Of a stretch of DNA of 64,000 nucleotides, positions 58,470 to 64,000 are shown in pieces. Under the pieces are notes generated by a model. It worked only from the letters and a program-made list of their open reading frames with translations. It was not told the origin of the DNA and made no database searches. Origin of the DNA: Nymphaea colorata. Taxonomy: Eukaryota; Streptophyta; Magnoliopsida; Nymphaeales; Nymphaeaceae. The position numbers and the translations under genes are program-made. The first letter of the stretch is position 1, and each line of letters begins with the position of its first letter. The stretch is taken from assembly GCF_008831285.2 (NCBI RefSeq), contig NC_045141.1, positions 4,915,224 to 4,979,223 on the forward strand. Reading direction: 5' to 3'.

Positions 58470-58578
58470 GAGACAAAAATTAAGAACTTTTGCATTGGAA
58501 CATTTCAATTAGTCATTGATTTGAAAATTTTGGTCAATAAATTGGTTGTGACAATATTTTGCAAAAAAAAAAGAAAAA

Positions 58579-59675
58579 ATGAAATTCTGGAAATTTCTGC
58601 AAATGCATGGAAAAGTCAAAATTTTGATCTTTTTCTATGCACTATGTGGAGCACCCAAATTCCATCTGCCAGTATGTTCAGATGGAGTGAAGAAGCACAA
58701 TAATGTCAACATGATCAAAGTTGATATTTTTTTAGCAAGTGGGGGCTTCGCACTTCTACTCATTGTTTCGATACTCATTGTTGTCACAAAATATAGGAAG
58801 AGGGGGTTGGAGAAACATGATCAGGAGGTTGAAAGATTTTGTGGAATAAACCTCCCAGTGATCACGTACAGAATGTTATCTCAAGTGGCAAACAACTTCA
58901 GCGATGCAAATTTTCTAGGGAGTGGAAGCTTTGGTTCACTGTATAAGGGAATTTTGACAGATGGAACAACGGTGGCTGTTAAGGTCCTAAACTTGTTATC
59001 TGATGGAGCATCAAAAAGTTTTGACACTGAATGCAATGTGATGTGCCAAATTAGACACCTAAACCTTCTTAGAGTCATCACATCTTGCTCCAGTGCAGAT
59101 TACAAGATTTTAGTTCTCCAATACATGCCCCTTGGGAGCTTAGAAGTCTGTCTACATTCAGATGGCCGTCACTTGAATCTCTTCTAAGGATTGGATATCA
59201 TGATTGATGTTGCTTGTGCTCTAGAATATCTTCACCATGGTTACTCAGAGACAATAGTTCATTGTGATATGAAGCCAAGTAATGTGCTTCTAGATGAGAA
59301 CATGACAGCATACGTCAGTGATTTTGGCATTGCAAAGATTCTAGTTGGTCTGAATTCTTCTACTCTTACAACTACTCTCGGAACCATCGGATACATTGCA
59401 CCAGGTGCGTATTATCCCTTATTTTTTTGTCTTTTTATAAATTTTGTGTCTCTCAAAGTGTGAGTAATTGCCTGAACCGTTTCTTGAGTCAACCTGGCCA
59501 GGCTTTGAGTTCTTATATGTGTGTGTGCATGTGTGAACACACACTCTTTCTCTTCAATAATGCTCTCAGGGAGAAAGTGGAAAAGAAGGTGGGATCGCAT
59601 GGGAGGGGCCGGAGAGGTGATGAGGTGAGATAAAGAGAGACAAAGAGAGAGGGTGGGTTTGCCAGTCCTATTGGA

Positions 59676-59711
<36 letters not shown>

Positions 59712-61170
59712 ATATATATATATATATGTATGTATATATATTCTTTTATTTATTTATTTATATTGAAATCAGCTGACTAAGATTTTTTAAAATTTTGTAT
59801 TGTTTAAAACATTGCAAAAAAATGCATTGACGATAGTCAACATTTTGACAACCACTTTTAGCATTGAGACTGTTTTCAGGGACATAAAATATGAAAAAGA
59901 GTCATGAGTAACATAGGTAGCCCACTGATTTCACTTATTATTATATATATATATATATGTATATAATTTGATCCTGATTTTTGTGGTTTAACTAATTTTA
60001 CTCTTCTGTGGTTTGCAATATGACATCAATAAATATATTAATTGATGTGAAAACACCCATGATCCATCTAATCCTCATGATTTGGTAGTTCACACATGAA
60101 GACATGCACAAGTGGTTCCTAGCTCAATAATGTAAAGGTCATTGAAAAACTATTTTACATGGACAATGCATTTGTTCTTCGTATGGCTTATGGTGTTGCA
60201 TGCTAGTTTTTGCATTGTTTTGTGCTCATGTACACATCTGTTATTTGCATGTCCTCAACAGACAAGAATCTTCAATTGATCTTCTTCTTTTAACAGAAGT
60301 TATAAACTTTTTTCCTTTCTTGTATAAAAGAATCCTAATCCTAAATAGCTTTCCACCTAATGGCTTAAGAATGACTAACAATTGGCACTAATGAATAAGT
60401 AACTCGATTTAGGAGCCATTTAAGATAACCTTGAGATAGGTCACAGGAGAATTAGAAGGAATATGAGTTTAATTAGGCCTTTATGTTGTGAAATCACTGC
60501 CCCACACAATTAATGAATCTCAATAAATCTCGCATGCCCATAGAAAAAATCTGGATAGATGTTGAATTATTTTAAGAGCACTTGAATATCATATATATAA
60601 GACTTCAGTTCTAAATCATAATCTTGTATTCTTTTTTAGACGTATATATTTGAACCCAACAAGAGAAAGGCAGGATTGGAGGTTCAATTGATCTTAAGTT
60701 CATTAATTTCCAGGCCTCTCTCCCAAAACCAATTAATGCAATTGTGTCATACATGAGCATTAACCAATGATATTGTGCTTAATAATCAAGTCTAATATTG
60801 TTGTATGGTTGAATTAGAATTTGGGATGGCTGGAAATGTGTCGGCCAAAGCCGATATCTACAGCTATGGAATTCTTCTCCTGGAGGTGTTTACCAGAAGA
60901 AAACCTACTGTTGAACAGTTTGATGGGGATTTTAGTTTGAGGCAATGGGTGGCTGAAGCATTTCCAGTCGCAATTTCAGATGTCATTGACAGCCATCTTC
61001 TAAACCAAAGCAACAATACTGCAACTGAAAGATCAGCTGCTACTGCTAGGAAAGAGCAGGTGGTGACAATCATGGAGATAGGTTTGTCGTGTTCAAGGGA
61101 GTCTCCAAACGAGAGAATGGAAATGAAGGAAGTGGTTGCAGGGCTAGGAAGAATACATCAGAAGACTTGA
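58579..61170 (+). pseudogene. LRR-XII-type receptor-like kinase lacking LRRs, one premature stop
   Basis: Exon 1 is 58579-59404, intron 59405-60817 (GT...AG, phase 1), exon 2 60818-61170. After the LRR C-cap motif LCGAPKFHLPVC comes a membrane span (VDIFLASGGFALLLIVSILI), a basic stop-transfer and a Ser/Thr kinase: glycine loop LGSGSFGSLYKG, lysine in VAVKVL, catalytic loop [14 protein letters not shown], and the APE segment split by the intron (IAP | EFGMAG). HCD instead of HRD marks a non-RD kinase, as in FLS2, EFR and Xa21 relatives that sense microbes at the cell surface. Two defects: all LRRs and the signal peptide are missing upstream, and a TAA at 59185-59187 interrupts the frame between the N-lobe and C-lobe while the frame itself continues. 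The C-terminus ends normally (GLSCSRESPNERMEMKEVVA). Confidence 0.88.
59405..60817 (+). other. Intron of the receptor-kinase pseudogene
   Basis: 1413 bp, donor GTGCGT, acceptor GAATTAG. Holds a (CT)n-(TA)n microsatellite (59679-59727) and another TA run (59941-59958). The usual single-intron position of LRR-XII kinases is the APE segment, as here. Confidence 0.8.
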
Positions 61171-61600
61171 AGAATGACAAAAGGATAATTCAACTACATC
61201 AATATATACAATAAGATTTCCAGGGCACAACTAGTGATTAGCTAAAATGGTCAGACGGCAGTTACAAATAGGCTAAATAGTTGAATGTAGAAATGCTGTG
61301 TGATTGCTGTCATTGAGTGCTGTCACTTGCATTGGTCATATACAGGCTTTTATAATGATTTGCTTAACATATTTGTGCATTTTGTTCATGAGCCATTTGA
61401 GTTACTAATCTTGTGGAACAACTTGCACACTCCCAATGAAAGATACACAAAAGAGGCTTGGAAATTTCTCCATTATTATCATCGTTCCTGTCATATTCTC
61501 AAGTAAGGATACCTCAATTGCCATAATTTGAGTTCACAAAAATCCTTTTCGTTTTCTAAAATTTTGCTTTAATATATCCTCAGTGGACAATTTCACAAAT
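61171..61600. other. 3' flank of the kinase pseudogene
   Basis: No further gene; the frame 61300-61506 is not recognised. Confidence 0.4.
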
Positions 61601-61604
61601 CTGC

Positions 61605-62350
61605 CAAAAAAAAAGTGCATCCAGCAAAATGAACAAAATTGTATAATTCTGGTCAGTATTGGGCCGCAGTCTAATTTTATCTAAAAAAGAGCTCTTGAAT
61701 GAGGAGGATGAGAATTGTCAGCTATGAGTATCATTGCATTATTCAAGAATGATAAATGTAATGGACCCTAACAAGAGACCGTGTGTTGTGGACTAGAAAT
61801 GACCACAAAAATCATACTAATTAAATATACTAGGAAAAAATCACTTTATTTCCTAGGAATTGAAGCCACCAATGTTAAAGGAGGGTAGGTGTTATCTTAA
61901 AAAAATTGTATATTTGATATTTTCAAGTGTGCAAAAATGCACAAAGCCAAACCCGTAAGCCGTAAAAAAATAATGCACAACAAGGCGAATGAACAACAAT
62001 GTAGAATTCCGGTAAGTTTTGTTGTGAAGTCCAATTTATAAACAGAAAACCCTTGAATGAGGAGAATGGGAATTATATGATGTGAGCATCATTGTGTTAT
62101 TGGAGCATGTCATATGTAATGGCCCTCTAACAAAGGACCATGTGTTATGGAGTATGGACTAAAAATGACCCTTCTAGTTGAATAGAAGACCCCTCTCCCT
62201 ATAAGGGCCAAAATGAATGTAGAAAATTTTCATTATATTTTTCCCTAGGAATTTAAGCCACCAATGTTAAAGGAAGCTTAATGTTATATCAAAGAAAGTA
62301 TTATTTCTTCTTAAGCATGCAAAAATGCATGAAGCCAATCCCATAAACAT
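61605..62350. repeat. Diverged ~360-bp tandem duplication
   Basis: Copy 1 about 61605-61965, copy 2 about 61970-62350. Shared landmarks: 'cttgaatgaggag', 'gaccgtgtgttgtgga / gaccatgtgttatgga', 'gccaccaatgttaaagga', 'gcaaaaatgca'. Copy 2 has a ~45-bp insertion with 'ctctccctataagggcc'. Confidence 0.8.
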
Positions 62351-63115
62351 GCCGATGTCCATATCTCTAAAATTATTTTCTGGTAACAGTATGAAGTTCA
62401 AGGATGAAGCTATTTTATGTTGAAGTACCGTGGCAGCATTGCAATATGATGTGACCCTCATCTCGCTGGCATTGCCTTCAGTGTGGAGAGGGAAAAAGTG
62501 TATTGCTTGAAACATCTTCAAGATGAGCCTACTAATGTTTAAAGAGCATTAACAAATAGGGTGACGTAGGAAAGTTTGTTTGGTTTTTAATATTTTTGCA
62601 ATTTTCAAAATTAAGATTTCTCATTTTTAGACAAGTGTACTTGGATACTATGTGAGGGATATATATATTTTTAACTTTGTTGAAGTGTATTTGTGTGCTT
62701 GCAATGTGTTACAAGTAAAATTTAACTGTACAACATTATTTAGAACATATGAACAAGTAGTTAGCTTTGGTAGTAGCGTTTCTACAATTTATTTTGAAAA
62801 TTATTTATTCTAATGGTGAGTTATTTCTAGGTCGCATGAGACTAATTATTTTCATGTGTATTTTAGTTGATTAAGCTTAGAAATAGGGCTTATGATTTCA
62901 CAATTTGTTCGCAATTTAATATCGCTCTTCTTCTAGATTGAAAATGCAATTACTGTATTTTTTATGTGCTGGTTGTGAGTGTGCAGGGTGAGAGCTTAAG
63001 AAAATAATCCAAAACCTGTGAAGGCCTTTTTGTGACTAAACACTTGAGCATAGTAAACTAGGCCTGTAGGTAATTCGCCTTATAATAGAACCTTGAATTT
63101 GACTTGGTTCTCACT
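62351..63115. other. Intergenic, no gene supported
   Basis: AT-rich; the minus frame 62267-62521 overlaps copy 2 of the duplication and has no recognised content. Confidence 0.4.
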
Positions 63116-63119
63116 GCTG

Positions 63120-63247
63120 CAGAAGAGAAAGCAACCCTATCTGAAATTAACGACGTAGAAACTGACACAGATGGCCAATTCATTGCCAAATGCCTTTACC
63201 AAGTAAAAAGGTCGTTGACCATCAGGGTGAGTGTAGTGGACTTATAG
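63120..63247 (+). other. Possible internal exon of an unidentified gene
   Basis: CTGCTGCAG acceptor-like sequence, then an open stretch EEKATLSEINDVETDTDGQF and IAKCLYQVKR, acidic and protein-like, reaching a stop at about 63247 unless spliced at 'aaaag|gtcg' or 'caggg|tgag'. No family recognised. Confidence 0.25.
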
Positions 63248-63381
63248 AAAGCCAAAGATTCTACCCAATTTTTTGTCTTTCCAGGGGGCAAGGTTTACTT
63301 TCTTTGCCTCAAGGGACTATCACCCCTTCAACTTGTGCATTGGTAAACCTTCTTTGTAGCACAAGATGTCGACATCCCTAA

Positions 63382-63805
63382 CACACAAAATAAGCATAGT
63401 TTTGACATTGCCGTCCTACATATAAAAAAAACAATAGAAAAGTTAGAATAATTATTCAAACTAAAGCTCACCAAACATCATAGGGCTTAAGACAATCACT
63501 TTTTCTATTTAAGTGTTAAAAAAAGCAGCATAAATCCACCAAAAATAAAAGATACAATTTGTACAACCAAAAAGCCTCATTCAGTGGGTTGCACACATGA
63601 ACATGAACATGTAGATAGACATTTATAGGCATTCATAGAACACAGAATGCAGCATGCAAGCTAAGAAAAGGAAAGTTGATGCATATGGACACACAGATTT
63701 TGTAGCTTGACAACTAGCAGAGTGATTAGACTATAATAAACGCAGAAAAAATCATCTAACTAAAAGAAGGTCCAAACTTCGACAACTTATGATATTTGGT
63801 AATCC
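63382..63805. other. Intergenic, no gene supported
   Basis: A-rich; nothing recognisable. Confidence 0.4.
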
Positions 63806-64000
63806 ATGGGCAAGAATTTTGGAAGTGGAATGGAAGGAGGAAGTGTGTTCGAAAAGGGCAGACCTTCTCGGGCTTCTGATAATCGATCTCTCCCTGGTAA
63901 CTCCTCAACGGCAGGATCGTGGGTGGAAATCTGTGGTTCTCGTCATCAATATTTCAGAAGTGGATGTCAAGCAACTCTCAATTCAGTTGATAAATGGAAC
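63806..64000 (+). CDS. Open frame running off the window, unidentified
   Basis: 65 codons without a stop from ATG 63806 to the window end, reading MGKNFGSGMEGGSVFEKGRP and then SRASDNRSLPGNSSTAGSWV. Composition is less AT-rich than the preceding 400 bp and rich in Gly and Ser. It could be the first exon of a real gene or a fragment; there is no domain to name, and the minus strand over the same stretch has stops in the frames I checked. Confidence 0.3.
   Translation, partial: MGKNFGSGMEGGSVFEKGRPSRASDNRSLPGNSSTAGSWVEICGSRHQYFRSGCQATLNSVDKWN

Larger units (their letters stand above)
55150..58560. repeat. Composite repeat block, copy 2 (direct)
   Basis: Counterpart of 48650-50965, enlarged by a kinase-tail fragment (56320-56530) and extra hAT-like elements (55530-55905, 56640-57115, 57190-57535). 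It leads into the receptor-kinase pseudogene. Confidence 0.8.

Overview
This is nuclear DNA of a land plant, almost certainly an angiosperm. It is AT-rich, dominated by Ty1/copia LTR retrotransposons, long solo-type LTRs and small hAT-like elements, with a thin scatter of intron-containing, mostly broken host genes. The species cannot be fixed from the sequence. One 100-base run of N (30726-30825) marks an assembly gap.

Left part (0-6 kb): a decayed Copia element on the minus strand with two diverged LTRs and a disrupted gag-pol.

Peptide-gene region (6-26 kb): the most interesting region. Minus-strand paralogues of a small secreted-protein gene occur at 7907-8083 (signal-peptide remnant), 14466-14786 (intact, 106 codons), 16359-17017 (pseudogene) and 25683-25972 (C-terminal exon body, cut by a retrotransposon); 5993-6550 may be a distant relative. 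Products share a signal peptide, a variable spacer and a C-terminal block containing DPWSS followed by a basic residue and a proline-rich dodecamer. I align that dodecamer to the CLE signalling-peptide motif, with key positions substituted. Two copies lie in a visible tandem duplication (13.2-14.9 and 15.4-17.1 kb), and several share a TATA-box block. A solo-type gypsy-like LTR lies at 9.0-12.4 kb. A young Copia element with identical 226-bp LTRs (17323-22630) sits just upstream of the third copy. LTRs of one related Copia family lie in or beside three of the copies.

26-34 kb: a degenerate minus-strand Copia element that split the fourth peptide gene, then the gap, then a second long gypsy-like LTR with a ~175-bp tandem repeat and a GC-rich patch.

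34-58 kb: a mosaic of duplicated and inverted blocks built from two families of hAT-like elements (one full of GGATTCGGAT-type units, one of GAGCTCGAGC-type units), other short repeats, a PPR pseudogene (37.9-38.8 kb), an orphan first exon resembling NC2-alpha/DRAP1 (46803-46880) and a gene-like fragment at 54.1-54.8 kb. Pieces of a receptor-kinase locus (promoter-like block, kinase tail) are duplicated here.

58-64 kb: an LRR-XII-type receptor kinase pseudogene lacking its LRR domain, with one premature stop and a clear phase-1 intron; then a diverged ~360-bp tandem duplication, a possible exon near 63.1 kb and a reading frame running off the window end. No RNA genes or CRISPR arrays were seen. 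Nothing looks like an operon; the system-level interest lies in the peptide-gene cluster and its repeated disruption by LTR elements.
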